The notes under the pieces were generated by a model. The model was not told the DNA's origin and searched no databases. It saw nothing but the letters and a program-made list of their open reading frames with translations. DNA of 64,000 nucleotides from Phoronis australis (Eukaryota > Phoronida > Phoronidae): the NCBI GenBank assembly GCA_002633005.1, contig NMRA01000017.1, positions 570,886-634,885 on the forward strand. The letters run 5' to 3'. Each line of letters begins with the position of its first letter. The first letter of the stretch is position 1. This document shows positions 43,347 to 55,100 of this stretch, in pieces. Position numbers and translations under genes: made by a program.

Positions 43347-44378
43347 ATGAATAAATTCCACAACAAACTCAATGCTATATATGCAGTTGTACAATTTCCT
43401 GCTATAAAGTATAAAGAATAAATTGCCCATTTCCCAAACAGTGTGTACAAAAGGAAACAAATTTGTCCCTAAATCAAGAGATGCCATCCCTTGATGACTA
43501 AGTGTTCATTCAATTTTGATGTTTTTCCAGTGTTATCAAGTGTTTATATACACAGAATTCAATAAAATTTCACTTCAAGCCATCATGCAGCTGTGAGGGA
43601 ATGTCTATGCACACACTATACAACTTTTTGCAAAAATAGCAGTCTGAAATTCACAAAGTATTTGTGACTGCATGGCTTGTCTTTCTAGTATATGTCAGAT
43701 AAATTGAAAATCTGCTTGACCTTGATAGTGCTATATTAGTGCAGCTTATGACAATTTTTAGTGGATTGATGAGCTTATATGACTACTATAACAATTACTG
43801 TACATTAATAACAAGGCAAGATTTAAATAAATACTGAAAACATAATTTGAGACTGCAGCTGTTGCACAACTTGGGGGATTATATCCTATAGCGATGCTGC
43901 CATTTTTCAAATGCACCTGGCATAGTTGTTGGCTCATAAACACTTGCTGATATACAACTTGTGGCCGTGTAATCTAACTGATAGGTGGTGAGACATGACT
44001 TCGTGCCTTGAGAATCTTTTGCACAAAAGATTTGCTAGAGTACAATGCATTTTAAGGCCAGTCAGTATTACTTTTGTAAGATGGTTGCAGTAGCACCAAG
44101 CTGTGTTGCAGTTGACTCTTGCATTCTCAGCTCTGTAGTAAGTGTTGGTTTCTGACATACTGTTGACCTATCACCAAACTATCTGTGATATACTTGGATG
44201 TTTACCAGCCAACAGCCGTTCCACGATGCATTTGAAAAACAAAATCAGCGTAATATGTTAATTGCGGAAGTTTTGACCTAGTTGAAATCCCCCAAATTAG
44301 AAGCCTTGAAATTCACCAAGTGGTGCTGGTTAAGACACACTCCAGTTGAAACACGTGTATTCAGGTAATCAGACGAGA

Positions 44379-44440
44379 CCCCACCCCCACATGGGCACCC
44401 CCACATGGGCACCCCCACATGGGCACCCCCACATGGGCGA
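44379..44440. repeat. 14-bp tandem repeat, four copies
   Basis: 'cacccccacatggg' repeated exactly four times. Confidence 0.9.
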
Positions 44441-44459
44441 TGTTCTTAAACTACTTTGA

Positions 44460-44515
44460 AGTGGTGATGTAGTAACATCAGTTCTAAAATGTCACCAGTT
44501 CAAATCCCACCTTGC
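44460..44515 (+). mobile_element. Possible tRNA-like SINE remnant
   Basis: 'gaagtggtgatgtagtaac' followed by the B-box-like 'agttcaaatccc' gives a weak tRNA resemblance. Low confidence, since no cloverleaf is formed. Confidence 0.25.
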
Positions 44516-44614
44516 CCCTGGCAGTGAAAATACTAAAATTCCCCGATGATTACTGAATACACTTTTTCATGATTCTTTCTACTTTTCCTGCCCAATTCCT
44601 TGAGTAGAGATATA

Positions 44615-45030
44615 ACTACTTGACTACATGCACTGATTGTAGACATAACTACTTGCCTACATGCAGTGATAGTAGACACAGTTGCATGCCTACATGCAGT
44701 GATAGTAGACATAGCTGCTTGCCTACATGCAGTGATAGTAGACACAGCTGCTTGCCTACATGCAGTGATAGTAGACACAGTTGCATGCCTACATGCAGTG
44801 ATAGTAGACATAGCTGCTTGCCTACATGCAGTGATAGTAGACATAGCTGCATGCCTACGTGCAGTGATAGTAGACATAGCTGCATGCCTTCAAGCACTGA
44901 TAGTAGACATAACTACTTGCCTTCATGCACTGATAGTAGACATAACTACTTGCCTACATGCAGTGATAGTACACATAGCTGCATGCCTTTTTGAAATGAT
45001 CGGAGATATAAATGATTGCCTACATGCAGT
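44615..45030. repeat. 33-bp minisatellite, about 12-13 copies
   Basis: Unit 'agtgatagtagacatagctg' followed by 'cttgcctacatgc'. Because 33 is divisible by three, two + strand and two - strand frames are open through it and give artificial 11-residue repeat proteins (for example C-S-D-S-R-H-S). Lies in the intergenic region between the two gene 3' ends. Confidence 0.92.
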
Positions 45031-45554
45031 GATTACTTTAATAAAATAAGTTGTTTAGAATTTAACCTCATCGTGTCTAGCTAATGTAGGAAGGTCTAGA
45101 GAGTGCTTGCCACTATGCACAGTGCACAAAAGTTTACAGCACCAGTAAATTATTCCATGCAAAGTAATACAAGTGTCTTATTTATCTGACAAAAGAAAAC
45201 CGAATACTTGAGTTAACTATATGCATATATCATACTAAAAGTTTTGAAATGAAAAAGTATTCACTTACAAAAAGACAATTAATTAACTCATCTAATCTTC
45301 AGATCCAAGTCTTGTGCACAAAACAAAGCATTACTTCACAACTGTCACATCATTTTTACTGTGGCATTGCAAAAAACAATATTTCCAATGAGAAATTGAA
45401 TTTTCATTGTATGTGAGAAAAACTTCATAAGAACAGGCTTCAATTCCATTTCATTAGCACTAACGCAGAAAATTTGAGAGTGGCGATTCACAGTTGTTAT
45501 GGTAACCACCTTTTCTTCAAGGACCCAACAGTGTCCCTTCAATGTTCAAATCAG

Positions 45555-45915
45555 TGACCCTTGAATGGGTAGCTACAGTAATGGACATACATTACTGAAC
45601 ATTACGTAGATAGCTACATTACTGAACATTGAGTGGATAGCTACATTACTGAACTTTGAGTAGACAGCTATTCAGTGCATAGCTACAGCACTGAACATTC
45701 AGCGGATAGCTACATCACTGAATATTGAGTACATTAGCTAAAGTTTTGAACACTGAGTGGATAGCTAGAGTAGTGAACATTCAGTGGGTGCCCATCACTG
45801 AACATTGAATACATAGCTAAAGTGCTGAACAATGAGTGGATATTACCTACATTACTGAACATTGAGTATATAGCTGCAGTACTGAACATTCAGTGGATAG
45901 CTACATCACTGAACA
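45555..45915. repeat. Tandem repeat, about 27-28 bp unit
   Basis: 'tggatagctacattactgaa' plus 'cattgag' repeats about 12 times with substitutions and small indels, ending about 125 bases beyond the NOSTRIN stop codon, so it could fall in that gene's 3' UTR. Confidence 0.85.
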
Positions 45916-46040
45916 TGGCTTGCATCCGCTTACTCATAGCACCATTGACACACACAGAGATGTCATATCGTCAAAGATTTTACTGTTTATGAAGCACGCA
46001 CAGCACAACCCGTTGATATTGACGCCAGTAACTGGGATAA

Positions 46041-46168
46041 TCATAAGTGGCTATAGTCTGAGTCACCCAAATCCCTGACATACGTTGCTGGAAATATCCC
46101 CATTCGTCCATTTAGTTCTCCGTGCCACCAGCCACTGTCCTGGCGCTCGTAGATGTTTATGATGTCAC
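46041..46168 (-). CDS. NOSTRIN-like exon 13 (SH3 second half, stop)
   Basis: Acceptor on the - strand 'gattcatctctag'. It encodes 'GDIINIYERQDSGWWHGELN' and 'GRMGIFPATYV', the RT-loop end, Trp pair and Pro/Tyr ligand-binding residues of an SH3 domain, then a short acidic tail and TGA. Confidence 0.96.
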
Positions 46169-49100
46169 CTAGAGATGAATCAAAAGAATCACGAGTAAGA
46201 AAAACTGACTCTGCGTTATGCATTGCCCAACAGGAGACTATTTTGGACTGAAAACGGTGAACACTTAAAAGTCAGACGACATGGTAAAAAACTAAATCAT
46301 GACGTACACTTGGGTTATTTCAGTCTTCTGACTAACTACACTATTACATATTGTTCATTTTGGACATGTTACCTGGACACACACTGTGCCTGTCTTGGGC
46401 ACGTTCAGCAGAGATTGCATTTCTTGTTCCTGTGTATTAGTGCATTGTAAGACATTTAACATTTGGGGGTTCCAGTAAGCTGGGAGCAGGCAGCTGGCAT
46501 TCAAGAAACAGTCTTATAGATGCGTATTGGTTTTCTGGAGTCATCATGGTAATTGTCATCAACTTCATTAGGGGAAAGAGCAAGGCCAAACTGGACTGTG
46601 TGACCATGACATGGCAGTGTGGGGGGGGGCAACTCTACAGTGTGACTGTGATGTACCCATGTGACCGTGATGTACCACTGCGAGGATGGTCACTCGGCAG
46701 TGGGACCGTGATGTACCACTGCGAGGATGGTCACTCGGCAGTGGGACCGTGATGCACCACTGTAAGGTTGGCAACTCTACAATGGGACTGTGATGCACCA
46801 CTGTGCGGGTGGCCACCAGGAGCTGAAGACCTGGGTTGGAGCCATATAATGAAGAACACTATGACTGCGCACAATGGTTGTCACAGGACTGACAACTTTA
46901 AACGCTACTGCCTACAGACCACAGTTTTGCATAATTTATAATTTATAATTTGCTACAAGTCGTTTGAATTGGCTTCAAGTTGAAGATACGTCACAACAAT
47001 GACTGTGTGGTGTACATGCAACTTGTTCCTAATATTTCAATACAATGTTGTATTAAAACTGCTTGCTTCAACTGTGTTGTTGTAAGTCACGTCGTGACAT
47101 ACAGAAAGAGCAAACAAAACACACATTAACAACTAAATCCCATCTATGTTTAGTTGATAAAAGTTTAGAATAAATAATGTACTCAGGGCTGTGTCTTATA
47201 CCTTAATGTGCCATTTGGTTTTATCAAATTTAAGGTTTGTCAAGAAATATAGGCTGAAATCTTGCCAAAAAGTAGACTCTCACAGAATTTTCCAAAACAA
47301 CTGATGACAGAATTTATGTTTTGTGAAAAGGACATCAGTGCTTGTTGCTTTACCTGTAGTTAGAGACAGTTCGTCATCTTGTGCAGCCGTATAATCGTAG
47401 ATGGCCTCACACTGACCCTGCATTCTCCCACTGGGGTTCATGTACTGCTGGTCATCCACTGGGTCACCATCATAATCATCAAATTCATCCTCATCTGAAA
47501 CGGTCAATACAAACAGTAGCTTGGGTTATAAAGTACAAAGATCAAATAGATGTTATAATGCCGTGCAGTTACCGAAAGATAAGAACATAAAATAGTAAAA
47601 ATAAAACGACGAGCGTTAGTATAAAAATATGTTAAAACATTCCCCACATTTCGAGCAATGCGCCCTTTGTCAAGGGTAAGATATAGACTGCCGATTACAT
47701 GGATGTAAATAAAAACGCATCTATTCGGCAGTCTGTATCATACCCTTGACAAAGACCGCATCGCTCAAAACGTGGGGAATATTTTAACATAATTATTTTA
47801 GTGCCAACGGTCGTCGTTTTATTTTTACTGCTTTGGCTATGTTACATATAGGCCTAGTACATATGGCAAACAATACACTCTCACTTGTAATAGCTTACAT
47901 TCAATGTAAGACAGATAAAGTTAGTAGTTGCTACTAAGAGTTAGTCGCTGCTTGCGAGTGAATGCAAACAATTACGATGATGTTTAAGTGAAATTATTTA
48001 TAATAATCCAGATATTCATCCTTGATGCGGTGTTACACTGAAGATTTTGACAATGACTATTTGGTAAAATATAAGCTTTTGTAGCAATCTGTAATCGCCT
48101 GAAAAACTGGGAAAAAACAACTTAGCGAATTATTTTCATCCCAACTTGAAAATTTTTGCCATTGTAGTTTAAGCTGAAATGCGCTTACCAAACATCATTG
48201 TATCGCGATCGTGTCCACCGTCCGCTGGCTGTCTGGCGTAGGAATACGAGCGTGGAGTAAAACCCTCCATACTGACAGATACAGGAAGTCTAAGGATATG
48301 CAGCGGAAGACCCTAGAAGAAGATCGGAAAAAAATTGCTCAAACCAAACAAATCATTACAAGACCAGTTGTGTAAACTGTCTGCATTGTATCAACAACAC
48401 ATGGACATTGTGTGTCTGACATTGTACTGAAGCCAATAGAATATTTTTTATCACTTTGCTATCACACAACAGGAGCTGAATCATAGTCCTACCTATGAGT
48501 CATGCCAGGATACTGCACGTAAACACAGCTCACCATCTTTTCCTTATAGAATACACACCTGCCTTTAATTTATTGTAACACACTACCACGTCCCCTGGCT
48601 TACTGCTAACTTGAATAAGCAGAGCATGAGTGCTTAACCCTTGAGTAGTCAGAGGGGCTTATCTATACGGTTGATCGGGTTAATGTCAAGGAAGAGAAAT
48701 AAATGCCAGACTTCATGGACAATAGTCAAATAAAACATCGGCAGATTGACAACAACACAGAAGTGCAATGAATGGACATAGCTTGCGCAGCAAATCTCTA
48801 TTTTGCCATACAAGCATCATGCATGTGATGAGGTGGCCATACACTGCTTGCATACAACTGCTGTCACTAGCACACAACACAGTGACGTTCTTTAACGAAG
48901 TGTCTTAGTTATGATGACTTGAGAACAACTTTCAAGATAGTAAATAATTTGAACTGTGACCTAGCCTCAGAAATGTCCTTCTGAAAATTCGAACCTTGAA
49001 AATAGCTAAGTATTCATTAGCAGGTGATATAATAGACGATGTAGATATTTAATCGTACAACACCGTATAATATATAGGTCGGAGGCCTTTTGTGCCTTTT

Positions 49101-52100
49101 TTGCATGCTGTAGCATGCTTGTTCTATTTAATTAATACAGTTACCTGTTTGTCTTTAGTCGACTCAATATTTTGTGAGAACTTGTAGCTTGGTGACGGCT
49201 TGTTGTCTAACTTGGCCAGAACACAGGACAGCTTGTAATGGCTGGCGTCTAGGTAATTGAGCATTGAATTGACCTAACAAAGGAAAACTGTAAATTAAAT
49301 TGAAGCAGACACACAAACTATTCACTATCAACTAACGGTGTTCAGGATCTGCGCTCGTCACCATTTGTCCACTTATTAGGCAGAGACAGTGACCAACAAA
49401 GGCTAAAATGAAATTTGAAAATAACGGCAAATCATGAGCTTTGAGATAAGCCGCACTGAAACTGTTAATATGTTATCATCTAGACAAGTTAGTATAATCA
49501 TTCGTTTCCAGTCTACCATTGTGCAACTGTGTCCCGTACATTCAAAATTCAAAAATTGACCACTTAGTGTGCACCATGTGGAACTTCATCAATTTTCGAG
49601 TTGAGTTTTAATTAATTTTTTTCTGAGTAAAGCTAGGGGGTCTCGTAGCTGACTTATCATGACCTTAATTTGAGACACATTATGGCAGGCAAGAGAAATT
49701 TCATTTTTAATTGTCAATTTCATAACAAAAATAAATATTCAAGAAATCTGCTTTCACTTGTAGTATTGTTTGTATGGTGTAGCAGTCACCAAACAAAAAC
49801 TGGCAATTTTTTTGCGTATTTGTTTTGCAACAGCCTCTGAAAAGATGATAAATGGCTAATGAAAAACTAGCAATTGAAGAATTATTGCAGCTGATTCCCA
49901 CAAATTTGACATTTAGAATGAACACGACAAAACAAGAATACACAGCATTCTCAGAAATAAAAAACATATGTTTAAAAAGGGAGACTTTCAGAAAGCAATG
50001 GGGAGGTGAGTATGTGGGACAGGTGACTCCACCTGGATCTATCAGATTCTGCATCTTCGCAGCCAGTCGAATAGGGGAATATTTTGCCTTCCTAAAAAGG
50101 GTCTTTTACAAAGTATGTGATCAGATGATGGGATGTGTTTTAAACAAAAGTTACCAGAGGTCACTAGAATCCCAGGAGATCAATCACCACATTGTTACTT
50201 GAAATTCTCCCATTAGACACGGCACAAATATCCTGCGTAGGGTCTTTCAGGTATCTTGAATAAGTGTAATGAGGCTTAAGCAAAACAACGATTGGTCCAA
50301 AGGTGGTGACACCTACTGTCTGCAACTTCGTTCTTAATCAACAGTGTACAGCCAACAATGTATACGTGGCACCACCAAGTCAGTCAATTTAAGACTCTGT
50401 TACACCAAACTTGTTTTCAGAATGTATGAGCCCGTCTTAACACAGGCTTTGGAGATCGTGCTGATTACTGAGGTGATGTGCGTATGACATGAACAGACCT
50501 GATGTGTCATGTGACGGGAGCAGACGGGATGTGTCATGTGACGTAATGTGTCATGTGACGGGAGCAGACGGGATGTGTCATATGATAAAAACATTTGTGA
50601 CAAACACACAAGTGCAGAATAACAATGAAAAATTGGGTTTTATGGCAAGTACAGGGCGTTTCACACAAATAAGCATCAATGTTTTAAAGTGGCTGTAAAC
50701 CCTCCTTCCATCACAAAAACGACTTTTTATTTAGACAACTTACAGTTAAAAATTGCTCTCAAATGTTCCTTAGTCGAATTGAATGAGATTTCAGAGCTTT
50801 GCGATTATTGCTCGAGACCAGGCTCTTCAAATTGGCTCGTCAAAAGTCGTCATTTTGTGCGTCGAGCGTGGACTTAACAAATATCAAGCTGTCAGTTCTT
50901 TACGGCTTTATGTGTCTAGGAATTCATCCCAGCAATAGGGAATTCCCACTGTATAGTAAAAGGTTACCACGATGATGTGGATTCCCACTGTATAGTAAGA
51001 GGTTACCACGATGATGTGGATTCCCACTGTATATTATAATGTTACCACAATGATGTGGATTCCCACTGTTTTGTAAAAGGTTACCACGATGACGTGGATT
51101 CCCACTGTATAGTAAAAGGTTACCACGACGATGTGAAGGGAAGCTGCACAAAACTTTGCTTTGCTTTTAATGCCGCACAATGTCTACTGTCACTCTACAC
51201 TCAACAACAAATTATCTGAAGATTGAATGCGCAAATCTTGAAACACTCTGTAACAAAGAGGGTGTCACACAGTACAACGACAACACAAGAATGCTATACT
51301 TCTCACCCTGTAAAAATCCCAAAAGAAAATCTTGCAATAAAAAAGACAGCGGTCAAAACATTCCAACAATCATGCAACCAGTAATTTTGGTAAAATTCCA
51401 TGGCTTGTCCAAGCGAAATACTGCACGGAGTTGTGACATACCCGATTTAATGTATCCATCTTCCAGATAAAATTAAGGTTAACATGTGGGACCTTATCAA
51501 CAAGACTGCGTGTTTAGCCAAGTATCCACAGAACTAGAGATTTCAATTTAGTATATAAGTACACATTTTCTGAAGGAAACAAGTCTGCAGAGTTTGATTT
51601 TTGACTTTTTTTCAAGTCTTCCATTGATTGGGTCGTGTAACCATGCCTTTTAAGCAGAATTTACCAATAATGAATTAGGTACATCAATAGCAAAACAACA
51701 GTATCAATAATACGTACAAATTTAATTTATATAAAAGTTCATCACAAAATCTCAAGAAGTCCTATTTTTTGATAGCATCTCAAATAAAATGGAATGTTTT
51801 AAAAACAATACGTACTACTGTTTTTAAAACCAATGCATAAAACATACTACCCGAAAGTTTAATATGAATCCGAGCAACCATTTGTCGAGAGATTTGATGT
51901 TCCAAAGTCAGCCAAATTTGGGAATTTTTCCGGCTTCCTACATAACTTTACAATATTCTCAGTGCCAGATTAGTATTTGGATTAATTTTGTATTTGAAAC
52001 TTTTATTCACAAAACCAATTCTAAACGAAAAAACAGCAACCAAAATTATGCAATATTATTTACAATAAACATTAAAAGCGCTAAAACATCAGAAAAATTT

Positions 52101-55100
52101 ACAAATTGTGCACCAACCACACTAAACACTCAATTCCACTCCACATTTGCATCTCCCTGCATCAGTGGCGCAGACCCGGACATTTTGTACTTTACAAACG
52201 TATAAACAAATAACACTGGGATCAAAAGCGCATCCCACTAACTCTGGCTCTTATCACCACCTCAGTGTGCTAATATCAAATAAGCTGCTGATATCAGACA
52301 CAGACGGAGTTGAACACAATGTGCAACTGCAGCTGCCGCTAACATTGACTAATCAAATTTATTCTCTGTTCATGTCACTTCGCACAAATAAGCTTGCTAA
52401 GGTTATCTATTTATAGAACACGTGCTCTGAGAAAGTTCGTCTATTATGTACGACACTTAATGAAGTCATAACTCAACAATGTCTAACTTTGATCCTTCTC
52501 TTGGCAGGCAAAATTTACTTTTACAAAACCCTACAAGCTTTCACAGGACAATTACAAACTAACGAAAGACCATAGGTATACAGTCAACCCATGACCAAAG
52601 GACAGAACACACATAGGTAGACAGTCAACCCATGATGAAAAGTTTGTCAACATGATTAAATTCTTCACTAAAACTTAAATCTTTTTATAGAGCTGCCAAA
52701 GAGAGTGTTTCACGGCAACTGCCGATGACATACAGAGACACCTTGTGGAAATTGCTCACATTCTTCATGTTTAATGTCATGTGCTGTGGACCGAACAAGA
52801 TCTGAGTTTTATTTTAAATGTAAAGCTGTACATGAAGAACTGATTAAAACTTGCCGAGTCATATCCACGTAACTTGTTTTTTTTTGTATTTACAGTTATT
52901 TCCAATTATTAAGCAATGGATTAAGATTTTGTAATTAAAATTTTATTCCAGTGTCATAGTGGTTTTCCAATCAGCTTGTTATCATTTCTTAAGTTTGCAG
53001 TTAATTAGATGCTTGAAAACAAAAGTACGGCATTTTTATTTCATTCCATTTTAGTATGACTACACAAAATAAAAGTGGAGTAAAGTCACCCCCCCCCCAC
53101 TGTTACATATCAGTTTCAACCGTTTCACTACAAACTTACCCCCATAAGTCTTTGTCTAGCATCCTCTTGAGCTTCTGGGTTAGTATAGTCAGGTCGATTG
53201 CGATACACATCCATCAGCTTTTCAACCCCTGGTAAAAACATAGACACAGCTGTAACATTCCTCAGTAGGCATGTCTTGATATCGTACAGCACTACTAATT
53301 TTCAGGCTGCATTTACCCCTAATGCAATGCATGTGGCAAGCATTTGTCCTGCTTTTTCACGTGCAAATGTACAAATCTTGATTTTATGTCCTAATTAATA
53401 TGTAATGCAGGCAAGCTTGTATTTTTCCATTTTGAGATGCAATGCTAACGAAAGGAAATCGGCAAATATCACAGCTGGATGCCTCAATGCATTGTTCTTA
53501 AAGTTGCCTTTACAAGCTACACCTCACATCCTGATCACCTGCAGACAGTTCTTTACCATACACTTTGTCTTTCCAATGTAATAAACCTAACCTGTTAAAA
53601 ATAATTACATGCCCACTACTTCCTCACAAACATTTACACGCACAATGAACTCGGGCATGTTTTTATGAATAGACTTGACTTTGCTGCTTGACTAGGATAA
53701 AGCACCTCGCCTAGCATAGTCTTGGTGTAGCAAGGTCTGAAAACGCTATTCTATGGCATGAGATGTGCCTGACATTTTGAAAAGCAGAATAATCATGCAA
53801 TGAATTTTTCTATCTCAGCGAAAGAGGAAACTTCTATCAAGGATGGGCCTATTCAGGACAAAACTAAAACATGTGGGTTAGTGAAGGTTGCACAGTAAAA
53901 TGTAATAGAACTTTGTCATTTATTTAAACTATTGGAAACACTAACAAAACAGAACTTCCTTTTTCAACCACACAGTGTTAAAAATTGAAGAAACATTTAC
54001 TTACCATCGCTCATACTTAACTATTTTTGTATAACTGGCAATTATAGTAACTAACAAAATTATCTTTTAATTTTCAATAACTTTTGGAAAAGAAATCCAT
54101 TACGGATAAATTCGAGAATAGATAATTTTGCACAGTTAAGCAATTATACATAAACAGAAACAAAAATTAAAAATTAGCTGCTCAAATAGTACAATTGTCT
54201 GTCAGATTAGCGCCCGTGGTCAGCTCAACGCTCACCTCCAGAATTTTGAATTTATTGATTTAATTGCCCTGGGTGTTATCCTGCTGTGTAGGTCAGGTAG
54301 TGCTGACTTACGAGAAGTATACATCTAGCAAATTCAAACATTTACCCTCTTTCCCCTTCTGTTCTCTATTAATGTCTTCTTCCAGAAGTTGGAGATACGC
54401 CCAAAGCATTTTCTTTCGCCTATCGGGGTCCATTACAGCACTCATGTCCTCAGCCTGAAAAAGCAATTCAAATAAAACTATTGGCAATCTCTACAGCTTT
54501 CAACAATGTCTCATTAAAAGTGAAGTCAAGCTTGTTAATTGTTGTCCGATGAAAAAAAAATAAATAAAAAAATAATAGTGTGGCCTGAACTAGGAAACTA
54601 TTGTGTTTCTATAGATTCACACAAGAATTGGTAACGAGTGGATATAACGTGCCCGGATTTTGAGAACCAGTTTTCTCCACTGATTAGTGGGAATCAAACT
54701 GGTTCTCAAAATACGGGCACGTTACATTCGACTATTGCCTAAGAATTAGTGAAAAGTTGAAACTGGCATTTTCCATTTTTAAAGGTCAGAGTACCAATGT
54801 ATTTAAAATGTTATAATATGAAAGATACGGGTAGTACAAATGTAGTTAAAGTGTAATGTTTGAGAAATAGAAGCAGTGACTGAACATACCAAGAATTGCA
54901 TCTGCATCTTGTACCAAAATAATTAACAAGCAGTGGTCTAACACTCACACAACATTCGAACAAAAACTGTTCGGAATGATTTAAGCCAGATCCTTTTTGT
55001 TCCACCACCATTCTCAGGTCTGTATCCACGTTGACGCAGAGAACAGCTTCATTCAACTTATCACAGCTCTGAAACGATACCATAGAATGAGAGACTACTC

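Larger units (their letters stand above)
41255..44370. other. TMC 3' flank / intergenic, repeats
   Basis: It probably includes the TMC 3' UTR, but I cannot fix the polyadenylation site; AATAAA-type hexamers occur near 42540 and 43028. It holds the solo family A-type hairpin (42079-42107) and an inverted repeat (43257-43346). No gene was recognised. Confidence 0.5.

Noticed and set aside
44620-45049. Repeat proteins of 11-residue units
   Set aside because: The 33-bp period keeps four frames open simultaneously; no gene signals.
51864-52205. + strand frame containing 'GIFPASYI', resembling an SH3 end
   Set aside because: Only a short chance match without the rest of an SH3 domain; the real SH3 is encoded on the - strand at 46041-47494.
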